A DNA stretch of 64,000 nucleotides from Apostichopus japonicus (lineage: Eukaryota; Echinodermata; Holothuroidea; Aspidochirotida; Stichopodidae). Each line of letters opens with the position of its first letter. Position 1 is the first letter of the stretch. The position numbers and the translations under genes were made by a program. The stretch spans positions 2,977,001-3,041,000 of the forward strand of contig NC_092582.1 of NCBI RefSeq assembly GCF_037975245.1. Reading direction: 5' to 3'. Shown here in pieces: positions 1 through 11,700 of this stretch. The notes under the pieces were generated by a model. That model was not told the DNA's origin and searched no databases. It saw only the letters and a program-made list of their open reading frames with translations.

Positions 1-30
1 CACGCGGTTTGGGGCGAGTCTTCAATGCCT

Positions 31-1093
31 TTAAGTTATTCTCATGTCTTGTAAATTCCTTAATAAGGCTGTGTAAGGTTTGATGTCCCTCAATAAATTT
101 GCACATTGTTCTCTCACGTTCTGGTGCATAGTTGTGTCATTTCTGTCTGGATTTGATGTCTCACACTTTGCTGTAGTAACCTTTCTTAACAGTCTAAAAT
201 ATTTGAGTTCATCTTGGAATGTGGGACCATAGTCCTCAATTTTCTTCCACAGAGTTCTATTGAAATGGTGATAGAGGGCAGTGTCTGCATAATTCCAGGC
301 ACGTACCATCCTTTTATGCTTTGCAGATGGGCTAACAGTTACACTGTTTTCTTTCTTAGAAATGTATAAAATATCCATAAACTCCCAACAAAGTTACTTT
401 CTCAGTAAAATAAGTGATTCGTCCAAATATTCCAAGATTAAAACTAAACTGAAATCTTTTTCTACTTGTTCTGAATATGTTTGAGTTCTAACGTCCGTGG
501 TTACCGCCATTGTATCCAGTTTTTCCAATTTGGACCTACCACCTCTAAACACACCTAGATCAGCTGACTGGCCGTTGTATGAACATGAACATCTGTAAGT
601 TTTACAGTGTTTAATTTTCCATAAAAGCCTCCTCAAATCAAACTCTGAAGATGATAAGTTTCCTTTGGCAAAAAGCTGATCCTGGAGTTCAAAATAAGTC
701 ACGGCAGAATAAAATTGTCTCACAGGATCTCTCAGTATGGTAATAAATTTCACCTCTGACCTCATGACGTCAGAGATAGTCGTCTTATTAAAAGGCACGT
801 GGTTAAAGAGTATGTGAAACCCCTTGTCGCCTGCCCCTCGTCTTGAAAATAACATGGAAGATTTAAACGCTCTCGTTCCAAACACGGTTCCGTTGTTTCT
901 CGGCAATGCGATGGATAAATTTCTCTCGTGACCATAGCGGGCGATTATACTGCCGAGTGTCGATCCACCTGTTTTGTGTGTTTTGGCGAATACGACACTG
1001 TTCACGGGATGGCAACGCGGACCTCTTGCTGTGGTCTGTAATTGGTTTTGATCTCGCCTACGAGGTGACGAATATCCATGTGACGTAGATTCC
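31..1093 (-). pseudogene. Gal3ST-like sulfotransferase, exon 2, broken by in-frame TAA
   Basis: This is the catalytic exon of a galactose-3-O-sulfotransferase-type enzyme, a Golgi type II membrane protein that moves sulfate from PAPS to galactose on glycans. Numbering on the spliced protein, the 5'-PAPS loop KTHKTGGST lies at about 82-90, a conserved His in FNHVPFN at about 143, and the 3'-PAPS motif LRDPVRQFYSA at about 165-175. The exon starts after the acceptor ...tttccacacacag (AG at 1094-1095) and joins exon 1 in frame. At 394-396 a TAA interrupts the reading frame (codon 278): family-like residues EYLDESLILLRK precede it, and LCWEF plus 115 more residues follow in the same frame to a stop at 31-33. 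Without that stop the protein would be about 398 residues, the usual family length. It is therefore a pseudogene, a null allele or a base-call error. The rest of the frame is intact, which points to a recent or artefactual lesion. The family call is from motifs; the exact paralogue is unknown. Confidence 0.85.
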
Positions 1094-1675
1094 CTGTGTG
1101 TGGAAACGAGAGAACAGTAATACCTGGTGTTTTTTGTTATAATATTTTTAACATTGATACCTCTCATGAACTAAGTTAATGAGCGTATCCAGGGCACCTG
1201 AGGTCGGCCACCCCATCCCACCCCACCCTCCTGCCATGCAGATTACAAGGCCTTTAACTGTGTGACCATCATATGAACAAAACAAGTTAGATACCACCAG
1301 TATAGGTTCTATTGTCCCCCACCCCACCCCTCCTTAAATTGCCAATAATACCCCTCCAAGTCAGAAATTCCTGCTACGGACCTGATTAAGGGTGATGATG
1401 TCAACGGTTAGTGGAGAAACTACCTCAGAACTGTACAATTACATGACACAGTAAAAGCAATATCTGTCTCATTCTGAATGTATAGCTTCGTGCATGATAT
1501 CTCGCTTGGACTCATTTTGAATACCATCTCTTTAATATAGCTTTGCGCGAACTCTTAGATCCACTACCGAGGACTTTCTTCGAGGACTGGGCCACGACCC
1601 ACCACACCCACACTCGGCCCTCAGATTTGATGCCCGGGATGCATGAAGGCTATCTTAGGCTATGGACTTGTTAAA

Positions 1676-1755
1676 ATAAATTAATATATTAATTAATATA
1701 ATATAAATTAATATAATAAAAATTAATATAAATTAAAATTAATAAATTAACTTAA
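1676..1755. repeat. AT-rich simple repeat (TTAATATAAATTAA type)
   Basis: Degenerate repeats of ttaatataa/aattaatata over about 80 bp within the sulfotransferase intron. Confidence 0.7.
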
Positions 1756-2479
1756 TGGATCATCGGCAAGCTTTAAAACTAGATCTAAACTAAATCTAAA
1801 CGACGAAAAAACACGACCAATGGAAAACAGCTCGGAGTCATTCCACTTGGAGAAAGGGGTGAGGGAGCCCGACTTATGAAAGTGTTCACATCGACAAACA
1901 CTGTAAGCAATGATAACCGTCAGAGATTATTATAAAAGAAAAGGGGACGGTGGTGGTGGAAATGTTCACATCTCATTTTAAGGGAGGTAGGCCTATATCG
2001 ACTCGATCGGAACTTGCGCATTGACTAATGCTAAGCCACTTCCTCGTTATCACTATGCAATATATGTGTCACATTTTAGTTAAAGCTCGGCTTGCTTGTA
2101 AGTGTGTTTATCACTGCCACATCTGGGCGTAATTCAATCGTCTATAAGTTAGAAGTTTTAACGTCTTGTTCAAGGTTAATGCCTTCTCACGCGACTTTAC
2201 AACTTAACCCTGGTCATTGGTAACTTGTCACACCTGATATTGTTTAGGTCTACTTCACTTTTATTTTTACCAAATTTCTTAATTTTCTTTACTCTCTACA
2301 AGTTTTAAATATTTTATTAAGCAATTAGGTTACATCTTAATTTTTTTTTATTATATATTTTGTATTTATGCCTTTTTAAATTTTCATACATTTTATATTA
2401 TTATATGACTTATGAGAGGGCCTCGTGGAAGACTAGCTATTGCTAAACGAGCTACCCTCTTAAAATAAAGTTTAAATAA

Positions 2480-2745
2480 AAAATAAAAATAAAAAAACAC
2501 CCACACACCAAAGTGTGCGCAATTCAATCTATACGTGTCCCCGTGGGACTTCCCATAGGGTGCAGGCACAAACCGGCGCACAACACAACTATATTTCCCC
2601 CATTGATACACCTGGGTGAAGAGAGGCAATGGAGATAAAGTGCCTTACCCAAGGACACAACGTAATGATCTGGTCAGGACTTGAACCTGCTATCCTTAGT
2701 CCACTGCCTTGACCACAATGCCCCCCCCCCCTCCCCCCATGCATA
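2480..2745 (-). mobile_element. tRNA-derived SINE, family 1
   Basis: Read on the minus strand, the head GTGGTCAAGGCAGTGGAC and the B-box-like GGTTCAAGTCCTGACC form a tRNA-like pol III promoter. A body follows containing TGTGTCCTTGGGTAAGGCAC and CACCCAGGTGTATCAATGGG, and then a T/A-rich tail (ttttttattttt). This is the structure of a tRNA-derived SINE; the body resembles widespread marine invertebrate repeats (from memory). A run of C (plus strand) abuts the head. The element sits in the Gal3ST intron in the same orientation as the gene. The exact ends are uncertain. Confidence 0.65.
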
Positions 2746-3155
2746 TGGTTTGGGATCGTTCTGCAATAGAAGTGAAAACTCCAGGGGTGCATCCAAGATG
2801 TTAAACAAGGAAGGGATGTGACACTGGAGTCTTTAAAACCGACTTCCAATTAGGGGGTTTGTCCACCCCCCCGCGCCCCCCTCTCCTATAAAAAAAATCA
2901 CGAAAAAATTGTGCATTTTGAGGTAGCCTATATAAGGGGGCCATAAATAAGGTCTACAATTAGGTCTGCCCGTAAATTTGTGCTAATAGTTGCTTTCAAT
3001 GTTTTGGTGTGTGAGGGGCAGTAAAAGGCGGGTGCAGAGCATCTCCACCAGGCTGAATCCGAGCCTGAACTTCGATATCCATGAAAAATTTACCGCAAAC
3101 CAAATTTAGGACATATATATCTCACGCAAACAAACAAAAAAGGATTTGAACTTAC

Positions 3156-3289
3156 CTCATAACGATTATAGATTCATTATGTCTTCTTGGTGGAAATGCT
3201 GTATAGATCAGGAAATATTTGACTCCAAATAAACAAACCGTCAGAGATAAGCCGAGAAGTAACAGTTTCTTCAGAATAACACGAAACAT
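3156..3289 (-). CDS. Gal3ST-like gene, exon 1 (signal-anchor exon)
   Basis: A short exon too small to show as a long ORF. Its ATG is at 3287-3289, and it encodes about 45 residues: a basic start (MFRVILKK), a hydrophobic run of roughly 20 residues (about 9-29), then a luminal PPRRHNES segment with a possible N-glycosylation site. This is the layout of a Golgi type II signal anchor. It ends ATGAG followed by the donor GTAAG (3151-3155). Its phase (two bases, AG) is completed by the G at 1093, giving an uninterrupted ...VMREST... junction with the catalytic exon 2.06 kb downstream. The in-frame junction plus the anchor-then-catalytic-domain order is strong support. No TATA box was identified upstream. 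Confidence 0.75.
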
Positions 3290-3959
3290 TTTATATTGAT
3301 TAGGCTAGTTTATTCTAATAACTTTTGACGAAGACTTTTGATTCATGAAATGCTCGACGAGCTTTGAGGTTTTCCGATCCATTTCTACGACACGTTCAGC
3401 TCCTTTGACTACTCAAAAGGTAAACGTACAGATGTATGTCTATGCAGGGAGTTCCATAACAACTCCCTGGTCTATGTAGGTTGCCAAGTTACTAGCAACA
3501 AGGATATCCAAAACCTAATCTCCATGCTGTGTTAATATGAAAGGAAAACCTTCGTTAGTTACGTTCAGTTAAAGGGGTTAACTCAACTGGTCTATATTTA
3601 CAGCTCTGAAACTTTCAACGACGGCACTGTTGAATCTTACAACAGCATTTTCAAGGTATGGTCTATGATTTCGTCAAATTATAGTTCAAAATAAGTAACT
3701 GAATTAACTAAGATAACCTTCTTATTTATTTATATAGATAAATATATAAACAATGCAGTTATATGTCAAAACTGATCGAAGAAAGTACTCTATGCCGGTT
3801 GCAGAGTGTTTTTTAAAGTATTTTTCCTGGATCGCAACTGATTGTTTCACGCTCTTCTGCGTTCAAGCATGGAGCTATTACAAGTGAGATGATAATCTTC
3901 TTCCCCTCTGTTGAACGGTTTCCGGTTCAGTGGACGGAGGTGTCTGCATTAGGAAATTA

Positions 3960-3989
3960 GAGTTCCTTTATATCTGTAAAAAGGAACTC
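3960..3989. repeat. Small hairpin, 10-bp perfect arms
   Basis: gagttccttt and aaaggaactc flank a 10-base loop. A similar shorter hairpin (agttcct...aggaact) lies near 5509-5530, so this may be a small dispersed motif. Confidence 0.6.
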
Positions 3990-4015
3990 AATTGGAAATA
4001 AGCTCTGATTGTTTT

Positions 4016-4108
4016 GTTGAATAAGTTTATATGTTATGTTTGTGCAGCGAATGTGGCAATATTAATGCCACATTCGCTGCACAAACACAAAAGATAAACT
4101 TACTCAAC
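4016..4108. repeat. Foldback: 22-bp perfect arms plus imperfect outer stem
   Basis: The left arm 4037-4058 and right arm 4066-4087 are perfectly complementary over 22 bp around the 7-base loop atattaa. After a short mismatch, outer arms 4016-4030 (gttgaataagtttat) and 4094-4108 (ataaacttactcaac) pair with one mismatch. It could be a foldback transposon relic, a cruciform-forming repeat or a small-RNA precursor; the sequence alone cannot decide. Confidence 0.75.
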
Positions 4109-4563
4109 AAACGATCCCGGTGGAGGCTGGAAGTTTTCTCACTGTTCTTGATTTTCCATTCCATTTCTGCATGTCTCTTTCTCAGTTTTACAGGGACTGA
4201 AAGGGATAAGAATGTGTTACAAGCACGTCATTCATTATGTACCTTACAACACGATTGAAGGTCTATACCGTGTTATCGTCCTATGCTACGTTGCCTTGCA
4301 CACATTCTTGCCAGCACTTTAGATATGACCACCTACGTAAATCAATGTAATATGTAATCAATTTTATTATTAAAGAGATTGATGAGACAACGTATAGCTT
4401 TGTTGGAATCATTTACCTTGCAATATTCCGGATACTAACATAAACATGTTTGATCAAATCCCGTCTTCAATGGCATCATTGAACCTGTTGGAGTCACAAT
4501 GATTCAATGTGTCCAAAAACTCGCTGAGTTGTCGTTTTAAAGAATTTAAAGGGATAGTCCTAG

Positions 4564-4700
4564 TCCAGGGATACAAATTCAAATTCAAATTCAAATAAAC
4601 TTTATTAAGCACCAAAAATGGGCAATTAAATGCTCGCAATAAGACAATACAATGATAAGATGGAATAAGAATAATACAAATAGTATACATGAAAATACAC
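4564..4700 (-). mobile_element. LINE 3'-end fragment with short tandem tail
   Basis: Minus strand reads ...GGTGCTTAATAAAGTTTATT followed by (TGAATT)n. A polyadenylation-like AATAAA and a short-unit tail are typical of 3' ends of CR1/L2/RTE-type non-LTR retrotransposons. No RT coding sequence is attached. Confidence 0.5.
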
Positions 4701-5951
4701 TAAAAGGATACCATACTATGAATTGCACATATTAATTTAATAGGATAATAAGAAGTCAAACTATTAAGAAAAATAAGAATTGCAACTGACTGAAGGAATA
4801 AGAATCAAAACTCTCGAAAATGGTCAAACTATAAGAATCGAAACTAATAGGAATTTAAACCTAAAACTAAAAAATTGAAAAACCTATACGACAGTCTAAC
4901 GGATCAAAACGAAAGAATTAAATTACACTTTTGTCTTATGATAAGTGGCCAAAATTCAATTTTCATCGGCATATTGCAGGGGGTGGGTGGTGGAGGGAGG
5001 GGGTTAGCAAGTTAAATGAGGTTGTTTCTTTCTTTTTGGTAGCCCGGGCGGGAGTAGGAACAGGGAAAGGAGGAGAGGGTAAGTGATATACGCACTGTAC
5101 CACTCCACCATGAATTAAGAAGTTCATGTTTATTTCAAGTATAGCTCATGCATGGAAAGGAAAAGGTGGAGGGATGAGGACCCAACATATACCGACTACT
5201 CGCTCTACATAGTTGTATATATCATTGTTAGAAACGTGTGCGAAAATACCCGTGACAGGAGCTCAGTGACATGATGGATTCGGAGCTCACTTCGACAGAC
5301 TCAAGGATGGAATTATCCTGAAAGCAAAGCCAGACAGCTCCGGGAAAGAACACAGTGTTTTGACGAAAAAAGGATTTACATTTACGGTTGAGTAACAATT
5401 GAACAAGCAATACCATCGACTGAGCCTCAAACTATTGTTTTTAATCCTGTGGTAGTTATATATGTCACTGAATGTGTAAACTGGCGCTGCAGGCTATTCA
5501 AAACTATAGTTCCTTTATATAGAGGAACTCATATTATAACCAAAATAACCTTGGTATGACTCATAAATAAGATCACGTTAACAAGTTTGCATATGGCTTG
5601 TGAAAGGACGAATCATACCTTTATATATGTCCCTAAAGTTCTCTGATAGTATCACAAGTTGGGATAACGAATTTTTTTTTTTTTGGAAAAAAAAAGGAAA
5701 AGGGGAAACAATTGTGTGTCATGATGGTCCTGTCAAACGAAATTTACAAGCTGGTACGTATAGAAATGATCATCGGCTCATAAATGTTCTTCATTTTCAA
5801 GTAAAGGTTCTTGTTGAATATTCATAAAGTTAAATGTAATGCTTGCCGAAAGTCGTATTAGTCAAGGAGAGCTTTCCGGGAGAAAATGCTTTGTCGAATT
5901 TCAGATCACCTTTAATTAGCGCTTTGATCATCTGATTGTAATGACTGCGTA

Positions 5952-7110
5952 TTTAGTTTAGTTTAGTAGAAGAAAAGGATCAGGAGGGACACTCAAGCCC
6001 CCATCAAGGACGCTATAGGCCAGAGAGAAAAAACTGAAGACACAAACACTCAGACCCAATTACGATGGTTAAAGTGTTTTTTTCCATAGCAGTCTTAAAC
6101 CCATTGACACTACTTGCTAGTACAACTTGCTCAGACAAACCGTTCCACTCATTCACAGAACTATTAGAACAAAAGTTATGCCGAATATTAATCCTACTTT
6201 GTGACTTTTAAAGCTTAAGACATTGACCTCTGGTACAACTACTATTAGCAAACCTGAAAAAGTCAGTGAAGGATAAATTGTCAAAACCATACACAATCTT
6301 GAAAACCCGAATCAAGTCACCACGTAACCTCCTAATCTCCAGTGTGGTGAGATTCAACAGTTGTAACCGTCTATAATAAGGAACACCTAATCATCCTAAT
6401 AGCCCTCCTCTGGACCTTTCCGAGTTCTTCCTAATCCTTTTTCAGAAAACTGAAGCTCCTCTTGATCATACCTAAAACCCTATTACCTCTTTTAGCAGCT
6501 TCGAGACAATGTTTGGAAGGTTGCAAAGATGAGTCAATGTAGACACCTAGGTCTCTTTCAACAAACACCTCCTGCAACTCCTCGCCATTAAGATTGTATG
6601 TATACTTTTGGTTATTACTACCAATATGCATCACCGTGCATTTATCAATATTAAAAAGCATTTGACATCCCTGAGACCAGGAAAAAACCTTATCCAAATC
6701 CGTTTGAAATTTCTCAGAATCGCTTTTGGAAGAGACCTCAGAATACAGTTTGGTGTCACAGCAAAATTCTTTGCTCTACACAAAATATCTCCGTCAATGC
6801 CATTTATATAGGCAACAAAAACAAGGGACCAAAACAGACCCTTGTGGAACCCCACTAGTAACGTCCTGACAAGAAGAAGCACAACCTTTAAGTACCACCC
6901 TCTGTTTCCTAATACCAAGCCAATTCTCGATCCAAGACAGTAAATTCCCATTGACACCCATACTCTTCAGCCTAAGTAAAAGACGCTGGTGGGGAACTTT
7001 ATCAAAGGCCTTCTGGAAATCCAGGAACACAACATCTACAGACTTCTGCCTATTTAGTGAGCTTGTTATATCTTCCATGCACCCGTCATACAAGGCTTGA
7101 GCACTTAATC
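5952..7110 (-). mobile_element. Degenerate non-LTR retrotransposon (CR1/jockey-type RT), 5'-truncated
   Basis: The minus strand from about 7093 carries reverse-transcriptase motifs in order: SVDVVFLDFQKAFDKVPHQR with the catalytic-Asp box, then TSGVPQGSVL. The box that should hold the paired catalytic aspartates lies near 6754-6765 and is disrupted: FA is followed by a single-base loss and the frame shifts. DTKLYSEV and the DLDKVFSWSQ...FNIDKC thumb region continue in the next frame (6431-6697). Another indel lies between the PQGS box and YING. Further degenerate coding continues to about 6080, and the 3' end is CTAAACTAAACTAAA (plus 5952-5966). The element is dead: at least two frameshifts and no 5' part. 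The tail is shared with the SINE at 14.9 kb. Confidence 0.85.
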
Positions 7111-7466
7111 CTTAGAAAAATTCTTGTAGAATTGTTAAATCCATGACAATTCCCTTTCATAATTCCAAGTAAATATTAATACGTATAATCTAGGCCTGTG
7201 AATTTTTTATATTTTTTTATATATATTTTTTTTATAGCACACACCCTCGGGAGCGTGAGAGCCGAGGTTAAAATGGACACGTATCCCCAGCCCCATTTGT
7301 GAACACCCTTAAAACTCCCTCTTATCATATAAATAATACGTTTTGTTGAAAAAGTCTATAAAATTTTAACCCGTAAATGGGAGTAACCGAATGCTATTTT
7401 TGAGGTTGTGAGTCTTGCTAATGCTTGTCATTACTCCATCACTACTCGTAATAGAAATTTATTTAA
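7111..7466. other. Non-coding stretch
   Basis: AT-rich DNA with a (TA)-rich patch near 7205-7235. Nothing recognisable. Confidence 0.4.
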
Positions 7467-7631
7467 GGTAAACCCATCGTAATAGCCCTGCCTGAGCATG
7501 GCGAATTGTTCCTTAAGAACTATTGCTACAACCAGTATGACAGTCCCTCTCTCAGACTGTTTAATCTGCTAAGTCTCTTACTGTCTTTTCAAAGCAAACA
7601 CAAGGAGGAACTTCTCAACGATAACATGTAA
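7467..7631 (+). CDS. Possible terminal exon or ORF fragment, unknown product
   Basis: A 54-codon open stretch ending at TAA 7629-7631. The translation (…PEHGELFLKNYCYN…SLRLFNLLSLLL…) looks protein-like, with an amphipathic leucine-rich segment. It has no start and is preceded by an in-frame TAA at 7464-7466, so it would have to be spliced in, for example after an AG just upstream, or be the frameshifted tail of a mobile-element ORF. The T-rich DNA that follows continues on the far side of the MITE inserted at 7717. I do not recognise the family. Confidence 0.3.
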   Translation, partial: GKPIVIALPEHGELFLKNYCYNQYDSPSLRLFNLLSLLLSFQSKHKEELLNDNM

Positions 7632-7708
7632 GCAAATTGACTTTAAATTTTGTTCTTTGACTACCTCACTTTACATTCTATTTTAAAAGTTTTTATTATT
7701 CTTCCTTC

Positions 7709-8750
7709 GTTCCTGTCACTGGCGGATCCAGGGCCTTTGTTTGGGAGGGGCCAAAGTGGCATTAGAGTGATATGGGGGAGGGGTCTGAGGGGAGGGTGTG
7801 CCCCCCTCCCCTTTGGAAAATTTTCTATTGCTGAATGCCCTGAGATGCAATTTGGTGCGACAAAAGTGTACAATGGTGATGTTAATTTACTTCTAAAAAA
7901 AAATGTTTCCCAGGTGTAATTTTCTAAAATATTTATAAAACAAAGTTGGGATCATCTTTCTCAAGAAATTTTATTTCTCATAGGTTATAAATTTCTTACA
8001 ACCAGCCTGTAACTGCAAAATTGTGTTAAACTGTAAATCCTCATGCTCATACATTTACATAGCTCCCAACTCTTGAGAAGGCAAATGCTGGTCCATGCCA
8101 CGAATCGCCGTCCTGGGGGAGGGGTATAAGGGGAGGGGGTATCCCCCTCCCCTTTTGATTTTTTTGGAATCTTGGTGATGCCTACATGTAAAATGGTGGC
8201 ACTTAGAAAGGCTTTTGTCACCCAAAATTTTCTGAGAAATATGCATTTTTTTTTGTGTGTAACATCAATAAATTGAATAGTAGGTGATAATTCATCCTTT
8301 CCCGTGGCATGAAAATGTTCGCTGCTCGCCCCAATGAAAAGAAATATATAGGCTAATTTGAGGTTCAAATGATGCTGTAAAGGAGGTTTTATACTCTATT
8401 ATGCTAAATGCTAAAGAAATGATGATTGCTAAGTCAAAATTTGAAGCAAATTTTTTTATGTATACTTGATAATTACAATGCGGATTTTTCGGACGCTTGT
8501 GCGGGTCAGCGGGCTTGGGTGTTAGAATGCGGGTCTAATTCCCGCGAATTGCGGGTCAGTTGGGAGCTCTGCATTTAATTTTAAACCAGAAAACGAAAAG
8601 GTTTAGACTAGTCTACCACTGCTATTCCTCTCGATTTTTTAAATTTCCAATCATATGATTTAGCGGATGTTCGGAAACACTTTTTGGCTGACCTTTGGGG
8701 GGCATGGCCCCCCTTGGCCCCCCCCCCTTGGATCCGCCAGTGGTTCCTGT
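7709..8750. mobile_element. hAT-type MITE with perfect 8-bp target duplication
   Basis: The element proper is 7717-8742 (1,026 bp). Its left end CACTGGCGGATCCAGGG and its right end (reverse complement CACTGGCGGATCCAAGGG) form terminal inverted repeats of about 14 bp before the first mismatch. The direct repeat GTTCCTGT flanks it exactly at 7709-7716 and 8743-8750. An 8-bp duplication with a CA(C/G)TGGCGGATCC terminus is characteristic of the hAT superfamily. There is no transposase ORF, so it is non-autonomous. Two internal segments (about 7765-7820 and 8110-8165) repeat a GGGGGAGGGG...CCCCTCCCCTTTT motif. Confidence 0.85.
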
Positions 8751-11700
8751 TTTCCTTCTCTCTTTCTTTTCAGTTTTTCCTAGCTACTTACTTTTTGTGT
8801 CCCTCTGTATTGTCTTTATTGTATTGATCTGTGTGTATTTTGTTTTTATTTCTAGATGGTCACTATAGCTTAGTTAACAGTCTTTTCTGTTTTTCTAATG
8901 CCCTTCGTATATTTACTTTCCAACCGTTTGGCTATATTGTACAAACATATGAGATATAAATTTGAAATTGAAAATTTGACTCCGCTTCAATAACCTCTGA
9001 GTCACTTTGCCTCATTATCAAATCCAGTGGACCTGTTTCTGTCATTTTCATGAAGGTGCCGGGGGGCACTGTGGAACGTGCCCCCCCCCCCCCACACACA
9101 CTTTCTTTTCCAAAATAGCAAATGTGCCCTACTAGCAAATTAATGTGCCCCTTTGATGAAGAAATGTCTTTTGGATATCTTAAGCCTTTGTTAATTTTAA
9201 TATTTTATTTTAATTATTTATTTTTATCTCAATAAATAGTATTGATAGCATATACTAACACATCATATATATTTGAGTTGTATTGCCGGTGTGTATCGAT
9301 TTATAGCACTATAGCATAACGAGTGGTGGTTTTGGAATGAGAAAGTGCCCCTCTGATGTTGTGCCCCCCCCCCACTTTTTGGAAGCTTCCTACCCCCTCA
9401 CACGGTGGAATACTTAAAACTCACTCTTCACGTTCTTTGTAGATTTTTTTCTATATCCACCGGTATAATTTCGGTATTCGATATTGGGATACAAACTTGA
9501 CGATGATCACGCAGTCACTATCTCGATGCCAGGCGACGGATTGAGAGTGGATCAGTTAATTAATTTGGGTTTTAGAGCCCAGGTTCAATCTTGGGTGACT
9601 TTTATTAAAGAAAGTATAATGATACTTGTCTGCCGGTCGAGAAAGCTATGGATCTGCAACTCGAAACCATATGTTGAAAAGTTAAAAAAAAGAAGATCTT
9701 CTTCTCAAGTTGTTGTTGTATTTATATTATATCTGTTGGCAAAACGGATCACGCTTTCAATTTCTATTTGAATAATATTTGTGTTACGTAACCTGCCTGT
9801 CTTCGTTCACTACAGGTATTCGCTTTTGTTGGGACTGGTAGCATCTCGTAGTTCTTTGTATATGCTTCTGCGCCATCTTTCTTTTCTTTTTTCTTTCGTT
9901 GCCACGTGGACTCCGTTGTAAGGTACTTTTCTGAAAAGGAAAGTCATCGTAGAGAGTGTCGGTAAAACCAAAGGACTTCACTCTCCAATCTCCTTATTCC
10001 TGACCATCTAGTACATCAAGACTGTAACCGTATAACAGGTTCGATTATTTCTAGTGTAAAATATGTTTTGTGTAAGGTATCTAAAACGTCGTAGTCCCTG
10101 GCCTATGGAATTACTCAATTATGGAATTATTCATTTATGGAACATTACTCAACTTCAGTTTTCCTTAGAATAATATTTGAGTTCGCGTCGACAAGATGCT
10201 GCTGTCATTTCATCACGGTGAGTTATTTTGTCATTTTCCTTTGTACAACTATTAGGACGAAATAGCTTCCCAGTTATATGACCCCCCCCCCCCCAAAAAA
10301 AAAAGGGGGAAAGGCAAACCTAGTTACAGAACTATTTATTCCTTAGAAATGACAGTATTTTGTTTTTAAAACTCGCTAGTTACATAAGTTCCTGAATTGT
10401 GCTTCGACCTGTATTATATTATTGTTTACTGCGTGCCACACAATGGCACGTCCAAAGGGATGGGAATGGAAGGGGCATGTGTGCCATGGCCCTACCTCCA
10501 AACGTCAGTCAGGGGGAAATGGTAAGGGATTTTTTGCATACAGCCAGGGAAAAATTGTTCCGACTACTACGCCTCACAGCGCACCATTTGACGTCTACTT
10601 TTGTTGGCTCCAATAACCCTAGGGCAACACAACCTCCTATATGATGTCCTCAATTCGCCTCTGGTCCTTCCATTAAGGTTCACACGTTAATGAGTCGGGT
10701 GTTAATTTTTTATTTGCGCCCCTCTCTCGGGTCGTTACATTTGAAATCCTGGCAATGCCACTGATGCCAAAAGCACGGGAGGGGACTGGATGTGAACCAT
10801 GTTCTAAAATTCGTGGAGTTTTATGCAATCGGAAGGGTTTTTGACAACTTTTTGTAATAATTGGCGAACTGAGCCTCAGGGGTTACCCAACTGGAACTTG
10901 GATGTAGTACGTGGTACAGATCATCATAACCAATGATTTAGAGTCTCAAAGTTCAGTAAGTGTGTGCGAGAGACGGGGGGGGGGGGGGCTGGCCAATAAA
11001 TGCATTAACATTGGATACATATCGGTTGTAAATAGGGAGGGATGGGATAAGGTTTAACTAGCTGCGGAAAGTGTTACTCCCATTCTCCAAGTTTGCAGAA
11101 CGATAGAAGATAATTTTTGGTCACTGCTACCGCATTTACATGTAAAGCGCTGTCGAAACAAATTTCCTTTGAATCTGTCTGTACATTGGTAGCGGAAGTT
11201 GAGGAATTCTACGAAATCTGCAACAATATTGTAAGAAATGTCACTGTTTGAATGTATTCGCTTTTTATTTATAAACGTAGTACTCTTCTCCTGGTCATCA
11301 GAATGAAAACTAGCATAACTTGGCATAGGCGTTCTAACGTAGTGTAAGTTACACTGAATGCTAATTACGCGTAGGCCTAATGTTAAAATGCCTAACTCTG
11401 CTGACAATAATGTATATATGTTCTAAGATTCAATCTTCGTCATAATCTAGCTAAGACGAAGTGTTAGGGAAATCTGCGAAATTTTAAATTTCATCTAGGT
11501 CTTGCTGACTTGCAAATAATCTTAACTCAATTACTGTTCTGCACATTGTGAATTCGCGAAATAGGTATCATCAATAGCTTTGTGTGGCCTCTAATAAATT
11601 AATACTATAGACTAGTATAGGTATAGCATGGCGGGTCCAATTTTGGCGTACTAAGGAATTTGAACTGGGGTATTTAACTAATTGTCCAATGAATTTCATC

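Larger units (their letters stand above)
1094..3155 (-). other. Intron of the Gal3ST-like gene
   Basis: GT-AG intron of 2,062 bp with donor GTAAG and acceptor ACACACAG. It holds an AT-rich patch (about 1676-1755), a minus-strand SINE (about 2480-2745) and C-rich runs at 2719-2740 and 2863-2880. No other coding sequence was seen. Confidence 0.7.
3290..5951. other. Intergenic stretch upstream of the Gal3ST-like gene
   Basis: No convincing gene. It holds two hairpins (3960-3989, 4016-4108), a LINE 3'-tail fragment (about 4564-4700), a G-rich patch near 4980-5085, and a minus ORF of 62 codons at 5228-5416 that I do not recognise and treat as chance. Confidence 0.5.

Noticed and set aside
11054-11407. 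A 117-codon minus ORF
   Set aside because: No recognisable motif and no splice or promoter support; probably chance.
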